DNA of 64,000 nucleotides, taken from NCBI GenBank assembly GCA_964628905.1, contig CAZVNS010000005.1:1-64000 (forward strand), given 5' to 3'. The DNA comes from JAJPXC01 sp964628905 (GTDB lineage: Bacteria > Bacteroidota > Bacteroidia > Bacteroidales > Muribaculaceae). Every line of letters starts with the position of its first letter. Positions within the stretch are counted from its first letter, which is position 1. Below are positions 22,850-31,636 of the stretch, one piece after another. A model generated the notes under the pieces. That model was given only the letters and a program-made list of their open reading frames with translations, made no database searches and had not been told where the DNA came from. The position numbers and the translations under genes are program-made.

Positions 22850-24400
22850 ATGAAGAAGTCAACTATCTGGTTACTCACTATATTGATGGCAATCACCTTC
22901 TTAGGTCTGCTATTCGCTCAGATTATGTATATGCGCTCGATGCTGCAGATGCGTGACGAGCAGTTCTCGGAGGCGGTGCACAGGTCGCTGTCGGAGATGG
23001 CGGAGCGCATCCAGCATGAGGAGACGAAGTACTTCTACGACGAGGATATGCTCGACTTTGAGGGTGCGCAGGTAATCACTCAGTATCAGGAGGGCAGCCT
23101 GCCGGTGCATAGTGGCGTGAAAAACACCGCATCGGCCGAGCGTGACGGCCTCAAAGTGGAGGTGTCGGTGACGATGCCTGTGGGGCAGGACTCAATCAAC
23201 CCCCTTACGAGCCCCGGCGCTGAGTTCACCGAGCCTGACGAGGTTTTGTATGAGTTTGACGAGGCTTTCCAGGGGCAATACCGCTACCATAAGCGCATCA
23301 TCGACGAGATCATACTCAACATCATAGCTCAGGCGAGCAACCGCAAGCTGTCGGAGCGCGTCAACCTCGACTCCGTGGGCACTCAGCTGCGCGAGCTGCT
23401 CTCGACCAACGGCATCAACCTGCCGTTTGAGTTGGCGGTAATCGACAAGAACTTCAAGCCCCAGCTTGCCACACCGGGCTACCGTGAGGCCGAGGTGGAG
23501 GTGACTGACGCGTTTGTGCAGCCACTGTTCCCGTTTGACCCCGGGGCTAAGAAGGTGGCGCTCAGGGTGGTGTTCCCCGACCGCAACGCCTATGTGATGA
23601 CCCCGCTGAAGTTTATGATACCGGCATTCGCGTTCACGCTGATGCTGTTGGTGGTGTTCATCTTCACAATCACCACCGCCTTCCGCCAGAAGAAGCTCAC
23701 GGAGATAAAGAACGACTTCATCAACAACATGACCCATGAGTTCAAGACCCCCATATCGTCGATATCGCTCGCGGCGCAGATGCTCAACGATGACTCCGTG
23801 CGCAAGTCCCCCTCGATGATGCAGCATATCGCCACCGTGATCAACGATGAGACCAAGCGGCTGCGCTTCCAGGTGGAGAAGGTGCTGCAGATGTCGATGT
23901 TCGACCGTCAGAAGGCCACGCTGCGCCTTACCGAAATCGACGCCAACTCGGCGATAGCCAATATCGTGAACACCTTCAAGCTCAAGGTGGAGAGCTACGG
24001 CGGGCATCTGACCTCGCAGCTCGACGCCCCCGACTCGATAATCAATGTCGACGAGATGCACTTCACCAACGTGATATTCAACCTGCTGGACAACGCCGTG
24101 AAATATCGCAAGGAGGATGAGCCGCTGGAGCTGAAGGTGGCGACCCGCGACATCTCCGGCGACCGCCTGCAGATCGAGGTGGCCGACAACGGCATCGGCA
24201 TCCGCAAGGACGACCTGAAGAAGATATTTGAGAAATTCTACCGCGTATCCACCGGCAACCGCCACGATGTGAAGGGCTTCGGCTTAGGCTTGGCCTACGT
24301 GCACAAGATGGTCACCGAGCTGCATGGCGAAATCAAGGTGGAGAGCGAGATCAATGTAGGGACAAAATTTATAATCATATTACCATTAATTAAAAACTGA
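22850..24400 (+). CDS. rprX: Sensor histidine kinase RprX
   Basis: Inner-membrane sensor kinase of 516 residues. TM1 is at about 7-29, followed by a periplasmic sensor domain (about 30-258) and TM2 (about 259-281). The HisKA dimerisation domain holds the phospho-accepting His296 in NNMTHEFKTPISSISLA. The ATPase domain has the N-box NLLDNAVKY, G1 VADNGIGIRKDDL, F-box FEKFYRV, and G2 VKGFGLGLAYVHKMV. Sequence and gene order match the RprX-RprY system described in Bacteroides and Porphyromonas, where RprY has been linked to redox/oxidative physiology. The rprY ATG follows after 5 bp. Confidence 0.93.
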   Translation: MKKSTIWLLTILMAITFLGLLFAQIMYMRSMLQMRDEQFSEAVHRSLSEMAERIQHEETKYFYDEDMLDFEGAQVITQYQEGSLPVHSGVKNTASAERDGLKVEVSVTMPVGQDSINPLTSPGAEFTEPDEVLYEFDEAFQGQYRYHKRIIDEIILNIIAQASNRKLSERVNLDSVGTQLRELLSTNGINLPFELAVIDKNFKPQLATPGYREAEVEVTDAFVQPLFPFDPGAKKVALRVVFPDRNAYVMTPLKFMIPAFAFTLMLLVVFIFTITTAFRQKKLTEIKNDFINNMTHEFKTPISSISLAAQMLNDDSVRKSPSMMQHIATVINDETKRLRFQVEKVLQMSMFDRQKATLRLTEIDANSAIANIVNTFKLKVESYGGHLTSQLDAPDSIINVDEMHFTNVIFNLLDNAVKYRKEDEPLELKVATRDISGDRLQIEVADNGIGIRKDDLKKIFEKFYRVSTGNRHDVKGFGLGLAYVHKMVTELHGEIKVESEINVGTKFIIILPLIKN

Positions 24401-24405
24401 AAACT

Positions 24406-25110
24406 ATGGAAGAACGTATGCGTATTTTACTATGCGAAGATGATGAGAATCTTGGCATGTTGCTGCGGGAATATTTCCAGGCCAAAGGCTTCAACGCCGA
24501 CTTGTTCGCCGATGGCGAGAGCGGTTATAAAGCGTTCCTCAAAGGCAAATACGATATCTGCGTGCTCGACGTGATGATGCCTAAGAAGGACGGTTTTGTC
24601 CTTGCTCAGGAAATCCGTACCGTGAATTCCGAAGTGCCTATCATCTTCCTGACCGCCAAGTCGCTCAAGGAGGACATCCTCGAAGGATTTAAGATTGGCG
24701 CCGACGACTATATCACCAAGCCCTTCTCGATGGAGGAGCTGGTATTCCGTATCGAAGCCATCTTGCGCCGCGTCAAGGGCAAGAAGGGCAAAGAGATCAC
24801 GATGTACAAGATTGGCAAGTTCACCTTCGACACCCAGAAGCAGGTGCTGATGATTGACGACAAGGTGACCAAATTGACCACCAAGGAGTCAGAGCTGCTG
24901 TCGCTGCTGTGCGCCCACGTCAACGAGATACTGGAGCGCAACTTCGCCCTCAGGACGATATGGATTGACGATAACTACTTCAACGCACGTTCGATGGACG
25001 TCTACATCACCAAGCTGCGCAAGCACCTTAAGGACGACCCCTCAATCGAAATCATCAACATCCACGGCAAGGGCTACAAGCTCATCGCCCCCGAAGTGGA
25101 GTCGCAGTAA
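24406..25110 (+). CDS. rprY: Response regulator RprY (OmpR family)
   Basis: The 234-residue DNA-binding response regulator partners RprX. The receiver domain has the acidic pocket CEDDE (10-14), phospho-acceptor Asp55 in CVLDVMMPKKDG, and conserved Lys in FLTAKSLKEDI. The winged-helix effector domain (about 130-230) ends in SMDVYITKLRKHL and INIHGKGYKLI. Length is usual. Followed 24 bp later by a strong terminator, so rprXY forms a two-gene operon. Confidence 0.95.
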   Translation: MEERMRILLCEDDENLGMLLREYFQAKGFNADLFADGESGYKAFLKGKYDICVLDVMMPKKDGFVLAQEIRTVNSEVPIIFLTAKSLKEDILEGFKIGADDYITKPFSMEELVFRIEAILRRVKGKKGKEITMYKIGKFTFDTQKQVLMIDDKVTKLTTKESELLSLLCAHVNEILERNFALRTIWIDDNYFNARSMDVYITKLRKHLKDDPSIEIINIHGKGYKLIAPEVESQ

Positions 25111-25133
25111 GCCACTGATCCGACAAACTAATG

Positions 25134-25173
25134 GAGCGCCCGCAGCCGTCATGGCCGCAGGCGCTCTCCTTTT
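25134..25173 (+). terminator. Terminator of rprXY
   Basis: GAGCGCC (25134-25140) pairs with GGCGCTC (25160-25166), followed by TCCTTTT. A further G/C-rich inverted repeat (CCGCGG...CCGCGG) lies at 25187-25204. Confidence 0.75.
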
Positions 25174-25271
25174 ATGGTGAGCTGACCCCGCGGCGGAACC
25201 GCGGGCACGGTGGCCCTCCGCCTCTTGCTGCCGAGGTGCGGCCTTGTTGGCCATTTTTATGATACCGGGGG

Positions 25272-25302
25272 TTGGAAATGCGGGGGAAATGGAGTAAATT
25301 TG
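25272..25302 (+). promoter_or_regulatory. Promoter of holB
   Basis: TTG (25272-25274), 20 nt, TAAATTTG (25295-25302), 22 bp upstream of the holB ATG. A very short leader is implied. Confidence 0.7.
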
Positions 25303-25324
25303 TTGGCATAAACCAATCGGACTA

Positions 25325-26446
25325 ATGAAATTCAGCGATATACCCGGGAATGAGTCAGTCAAGGAGCGGCTGCGGGCGATGGTCGACAGCGACCGTCTGC
25401 CCCACGCCTTGCTGCTCCAAGGCCCCGCCGGCGTAGGGAAGATGATGCTTGCCCGCGCCCTTGCCCAATACATACATTGCGAAAACCCCCTCAACGGCGA
25501 CTCCTGCGGCCACTGCGCATCGTGCCTTCAGCATCAGTCGTTCAACCACATCGACACCATCTACTCCTACCCCGTGATCAAGATAAAGACCGACGGCACG
25601 GTGTCCGACGACTTCAGAAAGGAGTGGCAGCAGATGCTCGCGGAGTCACCCTATATGGACTTCGCGCAGTGGCAGAAGCTGCTGGGCAAACCCGACGGTC
25701 AGCCCGTGATCTATGTGTCAGAGAGCAACAACCTGATGCGCAAACTCAACTTCACTGCCCACAATTCACGGTATAAGGTGGCGATAGTGTGGCTCCCGGA
25801 GCGGTTGCAGGAGGAAGCTGCCAACAAGCTGCTGAAGCTCATCGAGGAGCCGTTTGAGGATACGCGCATCGTGATGGTGACCAACGATGCCGACAAGATA
25901 CTCCCCACGATTTACTCACGCCTGCAGCGCATCGAGGTAAAGCGTCTCCCCGACGAGCTGCTCGCCCGCCTGCTCGTGAGCGACCACGGCCTGGGCCAAG
26001 CCGACGCAATGGCCGTGGCCCATATAGCCAACGGCTCGATGCTCGAAGCCCGGCGGCAGATAGCGCTGACGTCGACACAGTCGGCCCAACTCGAATACTT
26101 CAAGCAGATGATGCGCCTGGCCTACGCCCGCAACGTCAAGGGGATGAAGGACTGGGCAGCAGAGGTGGCCGAACTCAAGCGAGAGGGCGTGCTGCAATTC
26201 CTGCGCTACTGCCTGCGCCTGGTGCGCGAGAACTTCATCTACAACCTGCGTATGCCCGCAATCACCTACCTCAACCGCCATGAGGCCGAGTTCAGCCAGC
26301 GGTTTGCACGCTTCATCAACGAGCGCAACGTAGAGGAGATTGTCCGACAGCTGGAGAGCGCCCTGACCGATGTGGCCGGCAACGCCAACCCCAAGATAGT
26401 GCTCTTCGACTTGGCAGTCAGAATGATAATACAAATCAAGCAATAA
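25325..26446 (+). CDS. holB: DNA polymerase III subunit delta'
   Basis: Clamp-loader subunit (373 residues) with the AAA+ fold: LPHALLLQGPAGVGKMMLAR (25-44), four-Cys zinc site C52, C61, C64 and C67 (CGHCASC), KVAIVWLPERLQEEAANKLL with LIEEP, TIYSRLQRIEVKRL. The P-loop has Met40 where ATPases have Thr/Ser (GVGKM), so ATP hydrolysis by this subunit is unlikely, as expected of delta'. The residue order HALLLQGP and zinc site rule out a DnaX identity. It carries its own promoter. Confidence 0.92.
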   Translation: MKFSDIPGNESVKERLRAMVDSDRLPHALLLQGPAGVGKMMLARALAQYIHCENPLNGDSCGHCASCLQHQSFNHIDTIYSYPVIKIKTDGTVSDDFRKEWQQMLAESPYMDFAQWQKLLGKPDGQPVIYVSESNNLMRKLNFTAHNSRYKVAIVWLPERLQEEAANKLLKLIEEPFEDTRIVMVTNDADKILPTIYSRLQRIEVKRLPDELLARLLVSDHGLGQADAMAVAHIANGSMLEARRQIALTSTQSAQLEYFKQMMRLAYARNVKGMKDWAAEVAELKREGVLQFLRYCLRLVRENFIYNLRMPAITYLNRHEAEFSQRFARFINERNVEEIVRQLESALTDVAGNANPKIVLFDLAVRMIIQIKQ

Positions 26447-26465
26447 CCCCACCACTCAACTCTAA

Positions 26466-26527
26466 CGCGGACGCACCGGGGTGCGACCCTACCCGTTAAC
26501 GACCGTAAAGTCACTAAAGTCACTGAA
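26466..26527 (+). repeat. GACGCACC palindrome joined to a 9-bp-period array
   Basis: GACGCACC-GG-GGTGCGAC (26470-26487) and CCTACCCG run into units with TAA at 26497, 26506 and 26515 and TGA at 26524 (exact 9-bp steps; CCGTAAAGT, CACTAAAGT). The array ends at the ATG of the AddB-like gene (26530), so it overlaps its translation-initiation region. Confidence 0.8.
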
Positions 26528-26529
26528 AT

Positions 26530-29466
26530 ATGGAAGCCTTCCTCCAGCAGATAGCCCGCGCTTACGCCGCAAACGAAGCCGACGCGCTCTACGACCACTG
26601 CTTCGTGTTCCCCAACAAGCGCAGCGGCCGATTTTTCGCCAACTACCTCCGCCAATACTCCGAGGCCGCCTCACTGCAGCCCCAGCTCACCACAATCAAC
26701 GACCTGGTGATGGATATCACCCAGCAGGTGGAGGCCTCTCGACTTGATTTGCTCTTCACCCTCTACAACGTCTACTGCGAGGTGATGGCCGAGCGGGGAC
26801 ACGCCGACTATATCATGGAGTTTGACCGCTTCCAATATTGGGGCGACGTGATCATCAACGACTTCAACGATGTCGACCGCTATCTCGTAGACCCCGCCCA
26901 GCTCTTCCGCAATATCAAGGACCTCAAAGACCTGCAGTCAAACTATCTTACCGACGAGCAGATAGCCGTGATTTGCGAATATTGGGGCGACGTGTCCATA
27001 CAGCGCGGCGACGTCGACGACTTCTGGCAGCATATCTCCAAGGGTGGCGGCAACCCCGTGTCGGAGCGCTTCCTGCGCCTGTGGCACATCATGTACGACC
27101 TGTATCTGCGCTTCAATGATCGCCTAAGCCAGCTGGGGCTGACTTATAACGGCCACGCCTACCGTGAGATGGTACAGCGGTTGAAGGAGATGGACAATGA
27201 CGAATTCCGCTACAGGCGCTACATATTCGTGGGCTTCAACGTGCTGTCGACCTCGGAGATACGCATGTTTGAGATACTCCAACGGCGCGGCCTTGCCGAC
27301 TTCTATTGGGACTACGCCTCGCCCGCCTTCAACAACCGGTCGAACAAGGCCACACGGTTTCTCAGCCAGTACGTGAAGCGCTTCAGATCGCTCTATCCCG
27401 TGGCCGATGAGCCCATCAAGCACTTCGGCGAGATAGTGATTGAGAGTATCCCGTCGAATGTCGGACAAGTCAAGCGCATAGGCGCCATCCTCGCGCAGTT
27501 GCACAAGGAAAGCCGCGCCAACAACGACGATATGCAGATGCGCACAGCGGTGGTGCTCCCCGACACGCAACTGCTCGTGCCGATGCTTCACTCCGTCCCC
27601 GGCGAGTATCGGGACATCAATGTGACAATGGGTTTCCCGCTGCGCCATACACCTGTAGCCGCCCTGATGTACAATATAGTGCTGATGCAGTCAAAGGCAC
27701 GCAACCTGCACGGCAGCCGCTCGTACTACTTCGAGCATGTGTTTGCCGTGCTGTCGCACCCGCTTTTGAGGTCGATAGCGGGCGCCACGTGCCAGGCCAT
27801 GGTCGACGAGATCAACGCGCGACATCTGTACAATGTAAGCTCCGATGAGGCTGTGCGTCTTTGGCCTGAGTTGGCTTGCGTGTTCGCCCCGGTGTATGAT
27901 CCCCACAACCCCGACCAGGTGTTTGACTACACCGACCGGCTGTGCACTTGGATGCTTGAGCAGCTGACCCTGCTGAAGGCCGGAGAGGTCGAACTTGGAT
28001 TTGTGAAGCACTACCGCGCGGGTGTGGATAAGCTGCGTCACCTCAGCGCACTATATGGCGTGGAGATGTCGGAGAAAACCTTCTTCCAGCTGCTTGACCG
28101 CACACTTGCCGGGGAGAACATCAACTTCAAAGGAGAGCCCTTGAAGGGCTTGCAGGTGATGGGAGTGCTCGAGACTCGCGCCCTCGACTTCGACACCGTC
28201 ATCATGCCGTCGATGAATGAGCGCGTATTCCCCAGCCGCCACTTCGCTCCCACGTTCATCCCCAACAACCTGCGCCGGGCTTACGGAATGGCCACAATCG
28301 AATTCCAGGAGAGCATCTTCGCCTACTACTTCTACCGCCTGATATCGAGAGCCAAGCGGGTGTTCCTGCTGTACGACTCGCGCACGTCGGGCATCAAGAG
28401 CGGTGAGATGTCGCGCTACCTGTACCAGCTCCGCCATCTGTATCCCGAGGAGAATATCAAGACGTTCACCCGCTCCTACAAGGCCATGTCGTTCGAGCCC
28501 CGCAGGATTTCAATCAACAAGTCGGAGGCCGACATGAAAGCCCTGAGCGTATACCTCGACCCAAATTCGGGGCGATACCTCTCACCCTCAGCTATCGACA
28601 AGTATGTGAAATGCCCGCTGGAGTTTTACCTCGAATACATTAAGAACTATAGGGTCGACAACGAGTTGACCGACTACATGGACGAGGGCACATACGGCAC
28701 CGTACTCCATGATGTGGCCCAACGACTCTATGAAGCTCAGGTGCCCGAAGGCGCTGACGAGGCAGAGATTACCGAGCGGGTGCTTGACGACATGATAAAG
28801 AACAAGACCGCCATTGAGCGCGAAGTGACACGCTCAATCAACGACAACTATCTCAAGCGCGGCAAAGACTGCTACGACAAGCTCATCGGCGAGGACAAAA
28901 TCCTGGGGCAGATGATGGTGCAGATTTTACAAAATATGTTTGAGCGTGAGAAGGCTCTCGCCCCCTTCACCTTCGTAAGCGCCGAGGGGTCATACCCCTG
29001 CCATCTGCCTCTTGCCCCGGGCTTGACCATCAATCTCAAGGGCAAAATCGACCGCGTCGACCGCCTCCCCGACGGCACCATCCGTGTCCTCGACTACAAG
29101 ACCGGTAGCGATATCATCTCCATCAACTCGATGAAAGAGATGTTCGAGACCGGAAACGAAAAGCACCAGAAGTGTTTCCTCCAGGTATTCCTCTACGGCC
29201 ATGCATATGCCCTGCATAAGCAATACACAGGCAAAATCCAGCCAATGGTCTACCTCGTAACCGGAATGGGCAAGAAGGCCATTGAGAATATGAAGATTGC
29301 AAAAGAGCCCGTGCTTAACATATATGATTATGACGACGAGTTCATCGAAGGGCTCACTCAAAGGATGAAGGAGCTGTTCGACCCCAACAAGCCATTCGAG
29401 TCAACCACCAACGAAAAAGCCTGCCGCTACTGCAAATTCACCACCATCTGCGACCGCGAGTCATGA
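26530..29466 (+). CDS. AddB-like PD-(D/E)XK nuclease/inactive-helicase protein
   Basis: The 978-residue protein has an N-terminal degraded helicase start (CFVFPNKRSGRFFANYL, about 24-40) and DTVIMPSMNERVFPSRHF in the helicase-like core. A C-terminal RecB-type nuclease has YGTVLHDVAQRLYE, GKIDRVDRLPDG and VLDYKTGS (Asp855-x-Lys857), then FLQVFLYGHAYA. Cys695 plus C965, C968 and C974 form the 4Fe-4S staple characteristic of AddB. It should act with an AddA/RecB-like helicase in double-strand-break processing, but no such partner is visible in this window. It overlaps hemW by ATGA. Confidence 0.85.
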   Translation: MEAFLQQIARAYAANEADALYDHCFVFPNKRSGRFFANYLRQYSEAASLQPQLTTINDLVMDITQQVEASRLDLLFTLYNVYCEVMAERGHADYIMEFDRFQYWGDVIINDFNDVDRYLVDPAQLFRNIKDLKDLQSNYLTDEQIAVICEYWGDVSIQRGDVDDFWQHISKGGGNPVSERFLRLWHIMYDLYLRFNDRLSQLGLTYNGHAYREMVQRLKEMDNDEFRYRRYIFVGFNVLSTSEIRMFEILQRRGLADFYWDYASPAFNNRSNKATRFLSQYVKRFRSLYPVADEPIKHFGEIVIESIPSNVGQVKRIGAILAQLHKESRANNDDMQMRTAVVLPDTQLLVPMLHSVPGEYRDINVTMGFPLRHTPVAALMYNIVLMQSKARNLHGSRSYYFEHVFAVLSHPLLRSIAGATCQAMVDEINARHLYNVSSDEAVRLWPELACVFAPVYDPHNPDQVFDYTDRLCTWMLEQLTLLKAGEVELGFVKHYRAGVDKLRHLSALYGVEMSEKTFFQLLDRTLAGENINFKGEPLKGLQVMGVLETRALDFDTVIMPSMNERVFPSRHFAPTFIPNNLRRAYGMATIEFQESIFAYYFYRLISRAKRVFLLYDSRTSGIKSGEMSRYLYQLRHLYPEENIKTFTRSYKAMSFEPRRISINKSEADMKALSVYLDPNSGRYLSPSAIDKYVKCPLEFYLEYIKNYRVDNELTDYMDEGTYGTVLHDVAQRLYEAQVPEGADEAEITERVLDDMIKNKTAIEREVTRSINDNYLKRGKDCYDKLIGEDKILGQMMVQILQNMFEREKALAPFTFVSAEGSYPCHLPLAPGLTINLKGKIDRVDRLPDGTIRVLDYKTGSDIISINSMKEMFETGNEKHQKCFLQVFLYGHAYALHKQYTGKIQPMVYLVTGMGKKAIENMKIAKEPVLNIYDYDDEFIEGLTQRMKELFDPNKPFESTTNEKACRYCKFTTICDRES

Positions 29467-30572
29467 CCGGGCTATACGTCCACATACCTTATTGCCACGC
29501 CAAATGCGCCTACTGCGACTTCTACTCCACCCCAAAGCGTCAGAGCGCTGATGCGTTGATTGATGCCCTATGCCGTGAGTGGGACTTGCGCCAATCGGAG
29601 CTGCCACAGCGGCCATCCACACTATATCTCGGAGGTGGCACACCCTCAATCCTCACCATCGGGCAGCTGACCCGCTTGGCAGGGCATGTAGGCATGGGGG
29701 AGTGGGTTGAGGCTACGATTGAGTGCAATCCCGAGGATGTCACTCCACAGTGGATTGCCGGCATTAAGGCCTCAGGCTTCAACCGTGTGAGCATGGGTGT
29801 GCAGTCGCTCGACGACGCACAGCTGCGGCTGATAGGTCGCCGCCACTCAGCCGCCAAGGCCGTCGAGAGCGCCCGTATGTTGATGGAGTCAGGCTTGAAG
29901 GTAAGCCTCGACCTGATATATGGCCTGCCGACGCAGACTGTAGAGTCGTGGAACAAGTCGCTCGACGGCGTGCTATCGCTCCACCCTCACCATCTGTCGG
30001 CCTATCTGCTGAGCTACGAGCAGGGCACTCGCCTGTGGGCCATGTTGCAGGTCGGCAAGGTTGAGGAAGCGTCGGATGAGTTGGCCAGCGAGATGTACGC
30101 GCTCCTTTGCCAGCGCATGCTCGACCATGGCTATCAGCATTATGAGGTGTCGAACTTCGCCACCGACGGCAATCGTGCGGTGCACAACTCCAACTATTGG
30201 AACGGCTCGCCATACCTCGGGCTGGGCCCTGGAGCGCACTCCTACGACGGCTCGGTGCGCCGATTCAACCCCTCATCCATCGCACACTACCTCGATGCGC
30301 TATCGTCGGGTAGGGTAGCGTGTGAGATTGACGTGGAAACCCGCCTCGACCGCTTCAACGACATGATAATCACCCGACTGCGCACACCTGACGGAATTTC
30401 TCTGAGCGAGGTCCGTTCATCCTGGGGCGACGAGTTGGTTGGAGAGATGATGATGCAAGCGCGGCCACACATCGAGGCCGGAACGTTGGCCCGCGATGGT
30501 GACCGCCTATATATCCCCGAGCGGGAGTGGCTGAGGTCCGACGCCGTGATGCGCGACCTGATCAGGGTGTGA
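29463..30572 (+). CDS. hemW: Radical SAM heme chaperone HemW
   Basis: The 369-residue radical SAM protein binds its 4Fe-4S cluster through C11, C15 and C18 (PYCHAKCAYCDFYS). LYLGGGTPSIL is the SAM-binding GGGTP motif, and IECNPEDVT, RVSMGVQSLDD and DLIYGLPTQT are HemW signatures. The cluster spacing is C-x3-C-x2-C and it lacks the extra Cys residue of HemN, so it is HemW (heme insertion) rather than coproporphyrinogen dehydrogenase. The C-terminal HemW winged-helix region starts near FNDMIITRLRTPDGISL. Its stop abuts the convergent DUF3737 gene directly. Confidence 0.94.
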   Translation: MTGLYVHIPYCHAKCAYCDFYSTPKRQSADALIDALCREWDLRQSELPQRPSTLYLGGGTPSILTIGQLTRLAGHVGMGEWVEATIECNPEDVTPQWIAGIKASGFNRVSMGVQSLDDAQLRLIGRRHSAAKAVESARMLMESGLKVSLDLIYGLPTQTVESWNKSLDGVLSLHPHHLSAYLLSYEQGTRLWAMLQVGKVEEASDELASEMYALLCQRMLDHGYQHYEVSNFATDGNRAVHNSNYWNGSPYLGLGPGAHSYDGSVRRFNPSSIAHYLDALSSGRVACEIDVETRLDRFNDMIITRLRTPDGISLSEVRSSWGDELVGEMMMQARPHIEAGTLARDGDRLYIPEREWLRSDAVMRDLIRV

Positions 30573-31424
30573 CTACGAGTTGCCGCGCACTATGATCTCG
30601 CAGTTGCCGGGCGCCTTGAGGTTCTCGTCGATTATCACCTCTCCGATAGAGTCGGCCGCGACGCGCCCCGAGGTGGGGTTTTTCACGCTTACCACATGCC
30701 CCTCGATGTCGGCATCGACGGTGGAATACTCAAACAGCAGGTTGGCATCGTCGCCAAAGGTGCAGTCCTCAAGCACCAAGCCATCTACATAGCACAGCAA
30801 TTGCTCGCCGGTGAGGTGGCAACGCACAAACTTGAGGTTCTTGCCGTACCACCCTAAGTACTCGCCATTTATCTCAGAGTCGTAGACCGTCACATTCTCA
30901 GCCTCCCAAAAAGCGTCCTTGGAGTTGATGACAGCGTTGCGTATCTCCACGTTGCGGGCGTACTGGAACGAGTAGTTGCCGTCCTGACGGTAGCTCTGTA
31001 TCTTCACATCGTGACAGTGCATCATCAGGTAGTCGCAATCCTTGATTGACACATCGCGGAGCTCAATCTCATCGCAGTCCCAGAAGGTCTCCTCACCCTT
31101 GGTGAACTGTGTGCGCTCCACCTTGATGCCGCGCATGCGTCGGAACAGCTTGGGTGCGTCGACCGTGCAGTCGGTCATCTCGCAGTCGCGCGAATACCAC
31201 AGGCTTGAGCGGGCGCTCTCGGCGAAGTAGCACTCGCTGATCTTGAAGCGGTCCACCTCCCAGAACACATACTTACCTTCAAATCGGCATTTATACGCCT
31301 CGATGTCACTCCCTTCCTTGATACTTGACTCGCCCGCGTGGATAGTCACGTTCTCGAGTCGGGCGTCGTGTAGAGCGTAAAGGGGACGCTCTCCACCAAA
31401 TTCTTTATCCATGATTACTTGCAT
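30573..31424 (-). CDS. DUF3737 right-handed beta-helix protein
   Basis: A 283-residue protein without a signal peptide. Short repeats (for example EIELRDVSIKDCDYLMMHCHDVKI read as successive strands) give the regular VxIxxx pattern of a parallel beta-helix, and the whole matches the DUF3737 family found in gut bacteria. There are many aromatic and Cys residues at turns. No catalytic residues are assigned, and function is unknown. The start is M1 at 31424 or M5 at 31412. The stop codon is immediately adjacent to that of hemW, with no intergenic base. Confidence 0.8.
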   Translation of the reverse strand: MQVIMDKEFGGERPLYALHDARLENVTIHAGESSIKEGSDIEAYKCRFEGKYVFWEVDRFKISECYFAESARSSLWYSRDCEMTDCTVDAPKLFRRMRGIKVERTQFTKGEETFWDCDEIELRDVSIKDCDYLMMHCHDVKIQSYRQDGNYSFQYARNVEIRNAVINSKDAFWEAENVTVYDSEINGEYLGWYGKNLKFVRCHLTGEQLLCYVDGLVLEDCTFGDDANLLFEYSTVDADIEGHVVSVKNPTSGRVAADSIGEVIIDENLKAPGNCEIIVRGNS

Positions 31425-31462
31425 GGTTATGAGGCGTTTTTATAGTAATAACAATTCTAACG

Positions 31463-31470
31463 CAAAATTA
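31463..31470 (-). promoter_or_regulatory. -7 element upstream of DUF3737
   Basis: Minus-strand TAATTTTG (31470-31463) fits TAnnTTTG and lies 38 bp before the ATG. The -33 region is unclear. Confidence 0.5.
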
Positions 31471-31512
31471 GCAAAAAATCTCTGGAATTGTTGATTTTTT
31501 AAGTTGAATGCG

Positions 31513-31567
31513 ACCCTAAGGACCCTAAGGGCCTTAACGGCCCTAACGGCCTTAACGGTGTTAAGTC
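31513..31567. repeat. Six-unit 9-bp-period array, CCTTAACGG type
   Basis: TAA recurs at 31517, 31526, 31535, 31544, 31553 and 31562, an exact 9-bp period over six units (CCCTAAGGA, CCTTAACGG, CCCTAACGG). It lies between the ompA terminator and the DUF3737 promoter. Unit drift is gradual along the array. Confidence 0.85.
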
Positions 31568-31584
31568 CGCTTTGGTGCTAAAAG

Positions 31585-31614
31585 AATAGGCCACGCCGGT
31601 GGGCGCAGCCTATT
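31585..31614 (-). terminator. Probable terminator of the OmpA-family gene
   Basis: AATAGGC (31585-31591) and GCCTATT (31608-31614) with inner GCC/GGC pairing, 22 bp downstream of the stop codon on the minus strand. It is followed on that strand by CTTTTAGC. Confidence 0.65.
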
Positions 31615-31636
31615 ATGGATATCTGTAGGGGATAGA

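Noticed and set aside
25325..26446. DnaX (gamma/tau) instead of delta'
   Set aside because: The P-loop lacks the Thr/Ser after Lys (GVGKM) and the protein lacks the DnaX C-terminal domains; length and zinc site fit HolB.
29463..30572. Oxygen-independent coproporphyrinogen oxidase HemN
   Set aside because: The product is only 369 residues and has the C-x3-C-x2-C cluster without the extra Cys of HemN, as in HemW.
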